Below, in pieces: positions 37,721 to 49,598 of a stretch of 64,000 nt of DNA (position 1 is the first letter of the stretch; each line of letters starts with the position of its first letter). The stretch lies in assembly GCF_024158125.1 (NCBI RefSeq), contig NZ_JAMZFT010000001.1, positions 434,001 to 498,000 of the forward strand. The letters run 5' to 3'. The stretch is from Futiania mangrovi. Lineage in GTDB: Bacteria > Pseudomonadota > Alphaproteobacteria > Futianiales > Futianiaceae. A program made the position numbers and the translations under genes. The notes beneath the pieces were generated by a model. It ran no database searches, was not told the origin of the DNA, and saw nothing but the letters and a program-made list of their open reading frames with translations.

Positions 37721-37913
37721 CGGCTGCCGCCTTTCGTCGCTTTCGCGTCCTGTTTTCGCCGAAGAAATTCTTGCGAATCAGGCCAGAGGTTCCCCTTCAA
37801 AGCGATTCGCGTCAAGAAAACCTCTGCGATGTCAGGGTGCGACCTATTGGTTAACGATCGCTTTCCGTGGCCGGTCCGATACCTCCCCGGGATGGGAATT
37901 CCCATGCCGGGTC

Positions 37914-37966
37914 TTGACGCAGTGCAGCAAATCCGTACATATGGCGGCAAGGATGCTGCACTGCAA
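37914..37966 (+). promoter_or_regulatory. Phasin promoter with TGC-rich inverted-repeat operator
   Basis: TTGACG (37914-37919) and TACATA (37936-37941) are 16 bases apart. A perfect 11-bp inverted repeat, GCAGTGCAGCA (37919-37929) and TGCTGCACTGC (37954-37964), brackets the -10 element and expected start (about 37948), so a bound repressor would block transcription. TGC-rich sites of this kind are reported for the PHA regulator PhaR in Paracoccus and Rhodobacter. The rest of the 349-base gap (37721-38069) shows no gene. PhaR binding is inference. Confidence 0.65.
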
Positions 37967-38069
37967 AATTCCGGTAGGATGCCGGGGGCGCATGGTCAGA
38001 GCAGTGCCGATCCGGCGCCGAGCGTTCCGTTACGGGCGCCCCCAAAAGCCAGCTTAGGGAGCTACACCA

Positions 38070-38492
38070 ATGGCCAAGGACACCTACACCGCCGCCTCCT
38101 TCGATGCCTTCTTCAAGAAGGGCTTCGAGAACGCCTCCAAGAATTTCGAGGACATGTCTGCCTTTGCGAAGGACAATGTCGATGCGCTGATGGCGAGCGC
38201 GAACGTGACTGCGAAGGGCTCGGAAGAGATCGTGAGCGAGATGTTCGCGTTTGCGAAGAAGTCCATGGAAGACAGCGCCGCGATCTCGAAGAACCTCACC
38301 GGCGTGAAGTCGGTCGAAGACTTCGTGGCCGTCCAGGCGGACTTCACGAAGACGTCGATGGAGTCGTTCATCGCCGAAATGACCAAGCTCAGCGACATGA
38401 TGGTCGACACCTCCAAGAAGGCGTTCGAGCCGATCAACGCCCGCGTGGCTGCGGCCGGCGACATGATCAACGCCGCGACCAAGGCCGCCTGA
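38070..38492 (+). CDS. Phasin family protein (PHA granule-associated)
   Basis: A 140-residue amphipathic helical protein of the phasin_2 type, which coats polyhydroxyalkanoate granules. It starts [50 protein letters not shown] and continues with heptad-like Ala/Val/Lys-rich helices, [20 protein letters not shown] and [31 protein letters not shown], with no cysteine or tryptophan. These patterns are diagnostic. It sits between the D,D-carboxypeptidase gene and clpS, and its promoter carries a PhaR-like operator. A terminator follows. Synthase and depolymerase genes are elsewhere. Confidence 0.9.
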   Translation: MAKDTYTAASFDAFFKKGFENASKNFEDMSAFAKDNVDALMASANVTAKGSEEIVSEMFAFAKKSMEDSAAISKNLTGVKSVEDFVAVQADFTKTSMESFIAEMTKLSDMMVDTSKKAFEPINARVAAAGDMINAATKAA

Positions 38493-38524
38493 CGCGCCTT
38501 CGCGTCAGCGTCTGAAGGGTTCGG

Positions 38525-38563
38525 GGGCCCGGTTCCGCGCAGGCGGGGCCGGGCCCTTTGTCT
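38525..38563 (+). terminator. Intrinsic terminator after the phasin gene
   Basis: GGGCCCGG (38525-38532) pairs with CCGGGCCC (38549-38556), followed by TTTGTCTT. The 16-base loop is long, but the stem is very stable. Confidence 0.75.
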
Positions 38564-38706
38564 TGTGCGCGCGGCCCGGCTATGTGCTTCCCAACGGGGG
38601 CTTGCGGATGCACTGCCTTGCTTGCACCATTTTAATGATCGAGACGCACACTATGTGGAGAGACGTGGCAGGCTTCGGAGTGATCGGGACGGACGTCGTG
38701 CGCATC

Positions 38707-39048
38707 ATGGCGAACCAGAACGGAGAGAATGGCGGCACGGGCGGGTCCGGCGGTCCCGGGACCGGTATTCTCACCCGCACGCGCGAAAAGACCAAGCGGC
38801 CCTCGCTGTACAAGGTGCTGCTGCTGAACGACGACTACACGCCGATGGAGTTCGTGATTCACGTGCTCGAGCGGTTCTTCCAGAAGAACCGGGAGGAGGC
38901 GACCGCCATCATGCTGCTGGTTCATACGCGCGGCGTGGGCGTTTGCGGCGTGTTCACCTATGAGGTGGCCGAAACAAAGGTCGCGCAGGTACTCGACTTC
39001 GCGCGCCAGCACCAGCATCCTCTACAGTGCACCATGGAAAAGGAATAG
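38707..39048 (+). CDS. clpS: ATP-dependent Clp protease adaptor ClpS
   Basis: ClpS delivers N-degron substrates to ClpAP. The ATG at 38707 gives 113 residues: a flexible Gly/Asn-rich N-terminus (needed to control ClpA) and the core domain from about 33. The core shows [24 protein letters not shown], with the N-degron pocket residues in NDDYTPM, and ends with LQCTMEKE. Other in-frame starts upstream (38563, 38635) would only lengthen the disordered part. clpA begins 11 bases after the stop. Confidence 0.94.
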   Translation: MANQNGENGGTGGSGGPGTGILTRTREKTKRPSLYKVLLLNDDYTPMEFVIHVLERFFQKNREEATAIMLLVHTRGVGVCGVFTYEVAETKVAQVLDFARQHQHPLQCTMEKE

Positions 39049-39058
39049 GACGAGCGAC

Positions 39059-41473
<2,415 letters not shown>

Positions 41474-41501
41474 CGCCGGCCGACACGGCCCCAGGCATGA
41501 A

Positions 41502-41530
41502 AAAGGCCGCCCTGGAAGGGGCGGCCTTTC
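41502..41530. terminator. Bidirectional terminator between clpA and the DUF2383 gene
   Basis: AAAGGCCGCCC (41502-41512) pairs perfectly with GGGCGGCCTTT (41519-41529) around a six-base loop. The A and T arms give a T-tail on either strand, fitting two convergent genes. Confidence 0.88.
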
Positions 41531-41562
41531 TCGTTTCCGTTCAGGCTTTAACGCCCGGCGGC

Positions 41563-41988
41563 TCAGGCCGCACTTGAGAAGCGCGACACGCGCGCCTGAT
41601 CGGCCGTGAAGTGGTCGAGCAGTGTGCGGACCACGTCCTTGGACCCACCATCGATGTCGAGTTGCAGCGCCTTGGTGAATTCCTCGATCAGCTGGGCCTC
41701 GCACCGCTCGACCTCGGCCAGCGCGGCGTCCCAGCCGTCCGTCACCACAGTCTTCAGCGACGCGAAGAAGCCCGCGTTGACGGCGGCTTCGCTCAGCGGC
41801 GTACCGCCCAGGCGCTCGACCTCCCGGACGAGATCTTCGGCTGCGGAGCGGCGGGTCTTTACGCGCTCGGCCAGCCAGATGTTGAGGGCGTCGGTGCGCA
41901 CGGCATGGGCGGCATCCTCATAGCCCTTCATGGCGTCGTAGCAGAAGTGGATCAGCTGGTTCAGGACGTCGACGGTTTGCTGGCTCAT
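41563..41988 (-). CDS. PA2169/DUF2383 family four-helix-bundle protein
   Basis: A 141-residue ferritin-like helical protein of the DUF2383 (PA2169) family. It shows VLNQLIHFCYDAMKGYEDAAHAV at the N-terminus, RVKTRRSAAEDLVREVERLGG in the middle and AALAEVERCEAQLIEEFTKALQLDI later, the usual helix pattern with conserved Glu residues. Function is unknown; relatives are often stress-induced. A GAAGGGAGA element precedes the ATG. The upstream leader contains a hairpin and a promoter-like pair. Confidence 0.82.
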   Translation of the reverse strand: MSQQTVDVLNQLIHFCYDAMKGYEDAAHAVRTDALNIWLAERVKTRRSAAEDLVREVERLGGTPLSEAAVNAGFFASLKTVVTDGWDAALAEVERCEAQLIEEFTKALQLDIDGGSKDVVRTLLDHFTADQARVSRFSSAA

Positions 41989-42009
41989 AGGTCTCCCTTC
42001 GCTTGAATG

Positions 42010-42040
42010 AAAAAACGATGGCCGGCGTCAGGCGCCGGCC
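42010..42040 (-). terminator. Hairpin with T-run on the minus strand, terminator or leader element
   Basis: On the minus strand GGCCGGCG (42040-42033) pairs with CGCCGGCC (42027-42020); after four bases a run of six T follows (42015-42010). It could end transcription of the secreted-protein gene upstream. It also lies directly downstream of the promoter predicted at 42052-42080, so it may act in the leader of the DUF2383 gene instead. Confidence 0.6.
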
Positions 42041-42051
42041 GCGATGGACCT

Positions 42052-42080
42052 TATATAGGGCATCGGGAGGGAAAACCCAA
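42052..42080 (-). promoter_or_regulatory. Candidate promoter for the DUF2383 gene
   Basis: On the minus strand TTGGGT (42080-42075) and TATATA (42057-42052) are 17 bases apart. The expected start is near 42045, about 57 bases before the DUF2383 ATG and only a few bases before a strong hairpin. Confidence 0.5.
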
Positions 42081-42124
42081 ATCGGGGCCGCCATGCGCGG
42101 GGAGGACGGGTGGTGCGGCCGCCC

Positions 42125-42703
42125 TCAGAACGGGTCGCGGCTGCGGGCGGGCAGGCGCGGCGTCCCGATGCTCGCATCGAGGATGCGCTCACGGCATTCG
42201 GCATGCGCGTGCATGGCCGCTGCCGAGCCGCTCAGCGAAAACCGGGTGATTTCGCGGCCACGGCTGTTCTTCACGACGAGGAGCGATCCCTGGTAGATCT
42301 CGCGGAAGAACCGAGGCACGGCCTCGCTGTCCGCGTCGAACACGGTGCGGATCGACTGGTCGCGCTTGGTGCCTTCCACGTTCCAGGGCGTGTTGCGGTC
42401 GATCTGGATGACGTATTCGTCGTCCTCGCCAGCCGCCGGGAATTGCCAGTCGTCGCTGTGCAGCAGCATGACGAGCTCGCCGTCCTGGTGCGTGAAATAG
42501 GTGAAGGTCACGCCGTCGTCGTTGCGGGTCAGAGATTCGCAGGACAGCGCGCCGTCGTCATGGATGTTGATATCGGTGCGCCAGGCGCCCTTCTCGAACA
42601 GGGTTTCCCACTCGATTGCGCGCGCGGGCCCGCCTGCACCCAGCAGGCAGGCGACGGGCAGGGCAATCAGACCGTTGCGTATCCAGCTGCGTGAGGCCTT
42701 CAT
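42125..42703 (-). CDS. Hypothetical exported protein
   Basis: I do not recognise a family. The ATG at 42703 gives MKASRSWIRNGLIALPVACLLGAG, a convincing signal peptide with cleavage near ARA (about residue 31). The mature part of about 160 residues is acidic and contains WRTDINIHDDGALSCESLT, two cysteines (about C54 and C172), DDEYVIQIDRNTPWN and IYQGSLLVVKNSRGREITRFSLSGSAAAM. The pattern suggests a small beta-rich periplasmic protein with a possible disulfide. Earlier in-frame starts up to 42880 would bury the signal sequence and overlap the next gene. Confidence 0.72.
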   Translation of the reverse strand: MKASRSWIRNGLIALPVACLLGAGGPARAIEWETLFEKGAWRTDINIHDDGALSCESLTRNDDGVTFTYFTHQDGELVMLLHSDDWQFPAAGEDDEYVIQIDRNTPWNVEGTKRDQSIRTVFDADSEAVPRFFREIYQGSLLVVKNSRGREITRFSLSGSAAAMHAHAECRERILDASIGTPRLPARSRDPF

Positions 42704-42779
42704 TTCGCACATTCCCGGAGAGCCGTCTCGTCGTGCATCGATTAGACCCTGCAAATCGTGAACGGAGCCTTTGCGTGGG

Positions 42780-43937
42780 TCACGCACGCGGGTCTCCGCC
42801 GCGCCGGTAGGGAGTGAGGCGGGCGAGCATCTCCGCTTCCGCCGCGACGGCGGGGCGTTCGCGCGCAAGATAGCGGGCAACCGCGTCGCGCAGGCCGGTA
42901 TGCGTGATGACGTGGGCCGAGCGGGTCAGCACAGGCTCGTAGCCGCGCGCGATCTTGTGCTCGCCCTGCGCGCCTGCCTCCACGCGCGCCAGCCCGCGCG
43001 CGATGGCCGCCTCGATTGCCTGGTAGTAACAGGCCTCGAAGTGCAGGAACTCGTGGTCCTCCACCGCGCCCCAATTGCGCCCGTATAGCGCGTCCGCGCC
43101 GATGAAGTTGAGCGCGCCGCCGATCCAGCGCCCTGCACGCCGGCACATCACCAACAGGATGCGGTCGGCCATCGCTTCGCCCACGAGGCTGAAGAAGGCG
43201 CGGGTGAGATAGGGACGGCCCCACTTCCGCGCCCCCGTCTCCAGGTAACCCGCGAAGAAGGCCTCCCAGTGCTCTTCCCGGATATCGGCGCCGGTCAGCG
43301 CCACGACCTCCACCCCGCCCTGGAGCGCGCGGGCGCGTTCCTTGCGGATCTGCTTGCGCTTGGAACTGCGCAGCGCGTCGAGAAAGTCGTCGAAGTCCCG
43401 GTAGCCCCGGTTGAACCAGTGATATTGCCGGTCCTGCCGCGTCAGCGCGCCGAGCCGGGCGAGCAACGCCTGTTCCGCCTGCGGCAGGAAGGTCCAGTGG
43501 ACGGAGGAGATGGCGTTCTGCTCCGCCGCCGCGATGGCCGCATGGGCCAGCGCCTCGCGCGCGCCGTCCGCGTCGGGTGCCGCCAGCAGCCGGGGGCCGG
43601 TCGCGGGCGTGAAGGGGACGGAGACCTGGAGCTTCGGGTAGTAGCGCCCGCCCGCCCGCTCGAACGCATCGGCCCAGCCCCAGTCGAAGACATATTCGCC
43701 GTAGGAGTGCGGCTTCAGGTACATGGGCATGACGCCCTGAACGGTGCCGCTTTCGTCCTCCACCATCACATGATGCGGCGCCCATCCGGTCTCCTCCGTC
43801 GCGGAGCCGGAGGCCTCCAGCGCGCCGAGGAAGGCGTGCGCCACGAAGGGATTGCCCGCGCCCGCGCAACGGTCCCAGGTCTCGGCCGGGAAGTCCGCGA
43901 TCCCGTGGACGATGCGTGCGACGAACTCTTCGCTCAT
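42780..43937 (-). CDS. DUF482/PF04339-type GNAT (FemAB-like) acyltransferase
   Basis: A 385-residue protein of the peptidogalycan-biosynthesis/DUF482 family with a GNAT-like fold. Landmarks are NPFVAHAFLGALEASGSA, the PMYLKPHSYGEYVFDWGWADAFERAG stretch, YYPKLQVSVPFTPATGPRLL, FNRGYRDFDDFLDALRSSKRKQIRKERARA, and FEACYYQAIEAAIARGLARVEAGAQGEHKIARGY. No signal peptide. Such proteins are widespread in proteobacteria with no proven substrate. The gene stands between an exported protein and a glycerophosphodiesterase, all on the minus strand. Confidence 0.85.
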   Translation of the reverse strand: MSEEFVARIVHGIADFPAETWDRCAGAGNPFVAHAFLGALEASGSATEETGWAPHHVMVEDESGTVQGVMPMYLKPHSYGEYVFDWGWADAFERAGGRYYPKLQVSVPFTPATGPRLLAAPDADGAREALAHAAIAAAEQNAISSVHWTFLPQAEQALLARLGALTRQDRQYHWFNRGYRDFDDFLDALRSSKRKQIRKERARALQGGVEVVALTGADIREEHWEAFFAGYLETGARKWGRPYLTRAFFSLVGEAMADRILLVMCRRAGRWIGGALNFIGADALYGRNWGAVEDHEFLHFEACYYQAIEAAIARGLARVEAGAQGEHKIARGYEPVLTRSAHVITHTGLRDAVARYLARERPAVAAEAEMLARLTPYRRGGDPRA

Positions 43938-44001
43938 GCCTGAAGCGTGCTCCCTTGCGCCTTGCCGAGATTGGGCCGGATGCCGCTGCCGGCAAGGGGG
44001 T

Positions 44002-44736
44002 TCAGGGCAGGAAGCCCTCGAACGTCATGGTGTCGGCATGTGCCGCGGCGCGGGCCCTGTCTTCGGGTGTGCGCACCGTCCAGGCATTGATGACGACACC
44101 CTGTTCCCGCCGCCGGGCCACGTGGGGGGAGGGCAGGCACCACACGCCATAGCTCACGAAATCGACCGGCACCGTGTCGAGCAGGTCGAGACGGGCGCGC
44201 GCCTGTTTCTCCTTCAGGGTCAGCAGCCGCACTTTCCTGTAGTCGTAGGAGACGAAGCCGCGCGCGATGTCCCGTGCCGCGCGGGCGAGGTGGGTCACGA
44301 CAGCGGGCGAGAAGGACATGGCCGCCGCCGGCCCGGCATAGGCTCCAAGCCGCGCGGTCACAGCGTCGGAGAGCGCAATGGGGTCGGGCGCGTCCTGCTT
44401 GATCTCCACCAGCAGGGGCACCTTGCCCCCAACCTCCGCCAGCACGGCATCGAGCGTGGGGATCGTGTCGTCCGTCCCACCCAGACGCAAGGTGCCCAGC
44501 ACCTCGGCCGGGCGCTGCCAGGTGCGTCCCCGCCTGCCCGTCATGCGGGTGAGTGAGGCATCGTGAAACACCATTGGCATCCCGTCGGCGGAGGGTTGCA
44601 CGTCGACCTCGACCCCGTAGCCGCCGCGCACGGCCGCCCGGACCGCGGCGAGGCTGTTCTCCAGCCCGTCGCCGACGGACCCATGCAGCCCGCGATGCGC
44701 GAACGGTACCGCGCGCAACCAGTCGCGTTCGCTCAT
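44002..44736 (-). CDS. Glycerophosphodiester phosphodiesterase
   Basis: Hydrolyses glycerophosphodiesters to glycerol-3-phosphate and an alcohol. The ATG at 44736 gives 244 residues without a signal peptide, so it is probably cytoplasmic (UgpQ-like). The N-terminal motif FAHRGLHG with ENSLAA supplies the catalytic histidine and metal ligands; GVEVDVQPSADGMPMVFHDASLTRMTG holds the second histidine and acidic ligands. INAWTVRT near the end is typical. The gene is between a GNAT protein and ridA. Confidence 0.9.
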   Translation of the reverse strand: MSERDWLRAVPFAHRGLHGSVGDGLENSLAAVRAAVRGGYGVEVDVQPSADGMPMVFHDASLTRMTGRRGRTWQRPAEVLGTLRLGGTDDTIPTLDAVLAEVGGKVPLLVEIKQDAPDPIALSDAVTARLGAYAGPAAAMSFSPAVVTHLARAARDIARGFVSYDYRKVRLLTLKEKQARARLDLLDTVPVDFVSYGVWCLPSPHVARRREQGVVINAWTVRTPEDRARAAAHADTMTFEGFLP

Positions 44737-44765
44737 CGGGGCAAGCTCCTCTCCGGCCGGAGATG

Positions 44766-45236
44766 TCAGACCAGCTCGAAGATTCCGTCGACCTCGACCG
44801 CCGTATTGAAGGGCAGCGAGCCCACACCGATCGCGGTGCGGGCGTGCAGACCCTTCTCCTCGCCGAACACGTCGACCATCAGGTTGGAGCAGCCGTTCAT
44901 CACGTGCGGCTGCTGCTCGAACTCCGGCACGGCATTGATGTAGCCGCACAGGCGCACGACGCGCGCCACCCGGTCGAGGTCGCCGGCGCAGGCCGCCTTG
45001 AGCACCGACAGCATGTTGATGCCCGCCGCGCGCGCCGCCTCGATCCCCTGCTCGGTCGTGTAGTCGGCGCCCAGCTTGCCGCGGAAGGCGACGCCGTTCG
45101 CATCCGTCGGCACCTGGCCCGAGACGAAGACCAGCTTGCCCGTCGTGACGAACGGCACGTAGCGGGCGACGGGCTTGGCCGGTTCGCCGAGCGTGATCCC
45201 GAGGGCCTTCAGGCGCGCTTCGGTGCTGGAACTCAT
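44766..45236 (-). CDS. RidA family protein (long YjgF/UK114-like subgroup)
   Basis: A 156-residue protein of the RidA/YjgF superfamily, whose best-known members deaminate reactive enamine/imine intermediates. It starts MSSSTEARLKALGITLGEPAKPVARY and shows LVFVSGQVPTDANGVAFRGKLGADYTTEQGIEAARAAGINMLSVLKA and CGYINAVPEFEQQPHVMNGCSNLM. The long form with an N-terminal extension lacks the strict RidA arginine context, so imine deaminase activity is not certain. It is divergent from eipB across a 290-base gap. Confidence 0.88.
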   Translation of the reverse strand: MSSSTEARLKALGITLGEPAKPVARYVPFVTTGKLVFVSGQVPTDANGVAFRGKLGADYTTEQGIEAARAAGINMLSVLKAACAGDLDRVARVVRLCGYINAVPEFEQQPHVMNGCSNLMVDVFGEEKGLHARTAIGVGSLPFNTAVEVDGIFELV

Positions 45237-45438
45237 GTGCATCCCTCCTGCTGTCGTCTCCATGGCGGCGCGCAGTCTAGAGGAGGCGGGAGCGCCGCGT
45301 CCATGCACAAGGACCGTTCCATGCGTCGCCGCAGTTACCATGGCTTAACGCGGGCCGTGCGGAGGTGGTATCAGAAGAGGGGGTGCGCACTCCGTCTGCA
45401 CCTGCTGCCTAGGCCGGACATGAAATGGCCACACACGG

Positions 45439-45463
45439 ATTGGCCAGTGCCAGTACGGCCAAT
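45439..45463. promoter_or_regulatory. 7-bp inverted repeat in the ridA-eipB divergent region
   Basis: ATTGGCC (45439-45445) and GGCCAAT (45457-45463) are perfect inverted copies, 11 bases apart. A related GACCAAT lies at about 45497. They sit 64 bases before the eipB start in the 290-base gap 45237-45526. A regulator-binding role is inference. Confidence 0.35.
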
Positions 45464-45526
45464 GTCCTCAAGAGTAGTGTCCGTAAGACCAATGCCCGCA
45501 AGGCCCGTGACGAAGAAGGATGCCCG

Positions 45527-46318
45527 ATGATCCGCATGACCCTGCTCGCCGCCGGCCTCCTCGCGGGGTTCGCCGCCGCCCTCCCGGCCGCTGCCGCCGA
45601 ACTGGTGTCGCACAAGGCGTTTTATGCGCTCTCGCTGCGCGCGGCGTCACCCGACGCAGGGATCGCCACCATGCAGGGACGCATGGCGATCACCTTTGAC
45701 AACATCTGCGAGGGCTATGCCTACGAACAGCGCATCGTCAGCGAGGTGACGGATCCCGACGGGCAGGTGCGCGTCACCGACTTCCTCGTCTCCAGCTTCG
45801 AGGCGAAGGACGGCTCGCTCTACCGCTTCAATCACACCAACCGCTTCAATGGTATCGTGGTGGAGCGGCAGGAAGGCGTGGCATCTGCCAGGCCGGGCGA
45901 GCGTGCGCGGGTGCGCATCGACGTGCCGGAGCCGCGCGATCTCGCCCTGCCCGAAGGCGTGACGTTCCCGATCGCACACACGCGCGCGCTGCTCGCCGCG
46001 CTTCGGGATGGCGCGCGCACCCATGCGGTAACCGTCTTCGACGAGAGCACGGAGGGCTTCGTGCTGCTGTCCGACACCCTGCTGCTGGGCGAGCGTGCGC
46101 CCGCGGCGCGCCAGGGCGATCCCCGCGACGGGCAGCGATCCTGGCGCGTGAAGGTCGCCTACTACGACCCTGCCCGGCAGGACGGTACGCCGGAATACGA
46201 GGTGACGCTGACCCTCTACGACAACGGGGTCGCGGAGGGGCTGATCATGGACTATGGCGATTTCGTCGTGGACGGAGAACTTGTCGAACTGGTTTCCGGC
46301 GTCACCGGAGGCTGCTGA
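45527..46318 (+). CDS. eipB: EipB-family (DUF1849) periplasmic envelope integrity protein
   Basis: EipB of Brucella is a spiral beta-barrel periplasmic protein needed for envelope integrity. The ATG at 45527, behind GAAGAAGGA, gives 263 residues with a signal peptide ending near AAA (residues 22-24). The mature start ELVSHKAFYALSLRAA, MQGRMAITFDNICEGYAYEQRI, and the final LVSGVTGGC are DUF1849 landmarks. C61 and the last residue C263 match the conserved disulfide pair. An in-frame ATG at 45425 would displace the signal peptide and is rejected. Confidence 0.88.
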   Translation: MIRMTLLAAGLLAGFAAALPAAAAELVSHKAFYALSLRAASPDAGIATMQGRMAITFDNICEGYAYEQRIVSEVTDPDGQVRVTDFLVSSFEAKDGSLYRFNHTNRFNGIVVERQEGVASARPGERARVRIDVPEPRDLALPEGVTFPIAHTRALLAALRDGARTHAVTVFDESTEGFVLLSDTLLLGERAPAARQGDPRDGQRSWRVKVAYYDPARQDGTPEYEVTLTLYDNGVAEGLIMDYGDFVVDGELVELVSGVTGGC

Positions 46319-46324
46319 GGCCGC

Positions 46325-47602
<1,278 letters not shown>

Positions 47603-47606
47603 GGCC

Positions 47607-48521
47607 TTATTCCTTCGCAGGCCAGAGCCAGGCCGCCCCGCGTACCCCGCCGGATGCGCCGTGCCGGGCCTGTCTCAGCTTCACGGCGACCATATCGGAG
47701 AACATGTGCGCGCCGAGCCGATCCTCTATGCGCGGGTAGAGCCCGTCGACGTTGGAAACGCCGCCGCCCAGCACGATGACCTGCGGGTCGAGGATGTTGA
47801 CGACGCCCGCCAGCGCCCGCGCCGCCCGGTCGGCGTAGCGGTCGAGGGTCGCGGAGGCCGCCGCGTCGCCTGCCGCGGCCCGTGCCGCGATCTCTGCGGC
47901 GGGGAGGCGGGTGCCTGTCGCCATCCCGTGGTCGCATTCGAGCGCCGGGCCGGAAAGCCATGTCTCGATGCAGCCCCGCCGCCCGCAATAGCAGGCGGGA
48001 CCGGGAAGTTCGTCCGCCTGCGGGGCGGGCAGGGGGTTGTGGCCCCATTCGCCCGCGATGCCGCACGCGCCTTGCAAGAGGCTGCCGCCGATCACGATCC
48101 CGCCGCCGACGCCCGTTCCGAGGATCGCGCCGAACACGATCTCCGCGCCCTGGCCTGCGCCGTCGCGCGCCTCCGACAAGGCAAAGCAGTCGGCGTCGTT
48201 GGCGATCCGCACAGGCCTTCCGAGAGCCGCCGCCAGATCCTCGCGGAAGGGGCGGCCGATCAGCCAGGTGGAGTTGGCGTTGCGTACGAGCCCCGTAGTG
48301 GGCGAGAGGGAGCCCGGCATGCCCACGCCGACGCGGCAGGGCGGGCCGTCCACCCCCTCCTCCAGCGCCGCGACGAGGCCCGCCATGGCGGCGAGCGTGC
48401 CGTCATAGTCGTGGCGCGGGGTCGCCACGCGCGTGCGCCGAACGATGCTGCCGTCGGCCTGCATCAGCACGCCCTCGATCTTGGTGCCGCCGAGGTCGAT
48501 GCCGATGCGTGAGGGGCTCAT
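47607..48521 (-). CDS. ROK family sugar kinase
   Basis: A 304-residue kinase of the ROK family (N-acetylglucosamine kinase/fructokinase type). The N-terminal phosphate loop IGIDLGGTKIEGVLM, the substrate region GEWGHNPLP, and the zinc-binding CXCGXXGCXE-like CYCGRRGCIETWLSGPALE are present; GTGVGGGIVIGG precedes the zinc site. The similarity to fructokinase (Mak) and NagK is about equal by eye. Its start overlaps the HAD gene stop by ATGA, and it ends 4 bases before dinB. Confidence 0.88.
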   Translation of the reverse strand: MSPSRIGIDLGGTKIEGVLMQADGSIVRRTRVATPRHDYDGTLAAMAGLVAALEEGVDGPPCRVGVGMPGSLSPTTGLVRNANSTWLIGRPFREDLAAALGRPVRIANDADCFALSEARDGAGQGAEIVFGAILGTGVGGGIVIGGSLLQGACGIAGEWGHNPLPAPQADELPGPACYCGRRGCIETWLSGPALECDHGMATGTRLPAAEIAARAAAGDAAASATLDRYADRAARALAGVVNILDPQVIVLGGGVSNVDGLYPRIEDRLGAHMFSDMVAVKLRQARHGASGGVRGAAWLWPAKE

Positions 48522-49255
48522 CTGCGTTCCCGCGCCTCGTGGGCTTCGTCCAGCGCGCGCCGGATCAGGCCGCCCGCATGGTCCCAGCGGGTCGCATGGC
48601 TGTGCGCCTCCTCCGGATCGCCGAGGAACCTCTTCAGCCGATCGTCCGCCACGAAATGGAGCCTGTGGACGTGCGGCGCATGTTCCCGCGCGGCGGCGAG
48701 GTGGGCCGGCGTGTCGTCGACGAAAACGCTGGGCGCGGTGCCCGCGCGCTCCGCCAGTGCCGCCACCGCAGCGCCCTTCGGGCCGGAGTTCGTCAGAACC
48801 GGATAGGGCATGCCAAGCGCGGAGAGGGCCGCCGTGCGCGCGTCCCGGTGGGCATGCGGCAGGTTGGTCAGCACCACCACCTGCATCTCGCGGGCGGCCT
48901 CCTCCAGCGCGCGCGCCGCCCCCTCGACCGCGGGGATGTTCGGTGTCTCGAGATCGAAGAAGCGGGTGATGAGATCGGCGACGCCCGCTGCCTCGACCGC
49001 CTCGCGCGTCCTGCGGTGCCGGATGTTGCCGGTGAGCCGGTAGTCGTCGAGTTGCAGGAAGAAGCCTTCGCGTTCGAGAAACCGCTCCAGCGTCTGCAGG
49101 AAGATCAGCAGCACCTCGTCGGCGTCGCAGATGAGCAGCGGCCGGTCCGGCGCGAGGTGCAGGCTGTCGATCTGTGCCGCCGTCTTCGGGTGCAGGCCGG
49201 GCCGCGGCTTCTTCGGGCCCATCTGCGCGAACAGGTCGTTCGTGCTCTTTGTCAC
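48518..49255 (-). CDS. HAD-like phosphatase family protein
   Basis: A 245-residue protein with HAD features. Motif I reads LLICDADEVLLIF (about residues 36-48), DxD type with a glutamate after it; VVVLTNLPHAHRD fits motif II, and SVFVDDTPAHLAAAREHAP fits motif IV. The start is taken as GTG at 49255, seven bases after the DUF3572 stop codon begins, with GGGAG at a good distance; an internal ATG (MGPKKPRPG) is the alternative. It overlaps the ROK kinase by ATGA. Substrate unknown. Confidence 0.78.
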   Translation of the reverse strand: MTKSTNDLFAQMGPKKPRPGLHPKTAAQIDSLHLAPDRPLLICDADEVLLIFLQTLERFLEREGFFLQLDDYRLTGNIRHRRTREAVEAAGVADLITRFFDLETPNIPAVEGAARALEEAAREMQVVVLTNLPHAHRDARTAALSALGMPYPVLTNSGPKGAAVAALAERAGTAPSVFVDDTPAHLAAAREHAPHVHRLHFVADDRLKRFLGDPEEAHSHATRWDHAGGLIRRALDEAHEARERR

Positions 49256-49259
49256 GTCG

Positions 49260-49568
49260 TCACTCCCAGACCGGTGCGCCGGGCAGCCTCGCCCGCGCGC
49301 GCATGACCGTCTCCGGCGAAAGGCCCGCATCCTCGCAGAACGCCAGCAACACCGGCTCGTCGGCAAGCACGAAGTCGAGAATCGCACCCAGCGTGTCGGG
49401 ATCGCCCGCACCGGCGGCGAGGTCGCCCGGCGCCATCCCGGACAGGCTGAACAGCCGCTCCAGCAGGTCGGGCCGGGCGGCCAGGTGGCCGAGGGCCGCG
49501 ATGGCCACGGCCTCCGCATCGGGTGCCGGGCCGCGGGATAAACGCGAGTTGTCGTTCAATCGGGGCAT
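49260..49568 (-). CDS. DUF3572 family protein
   Basis: A 102-residue helical protein of DUF3572, common in alphaproteobacteria. Landmarks are AEAVAIAALGHLAARPDLLERLFSLSGMAPGDL, DPDTLGAILDFVLADEPVLLAFCEDAGLSPETVMRARARLPG. No membrane segment. It is divergent from divK, and conserved closeness to divK is known in the class. It is the first gene of the minus-strand run DUF3572-HAD-ROK-dinB. Function unknown. Confidence 0.85.
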   Translation of the reverse strand: MPRLNDNSRLSRGPAPDAEAVAIAALGHLAARPDLLERLFSLSGMAPGDLAAGAGDPDTLGAILDFVLADEPVLLAFCEDAGLSPETVMRARARLPGAPVWE

Positions 49569-49598
49569 TTGCGTAGTCGTCAGGCTTCGCGCACTGGT

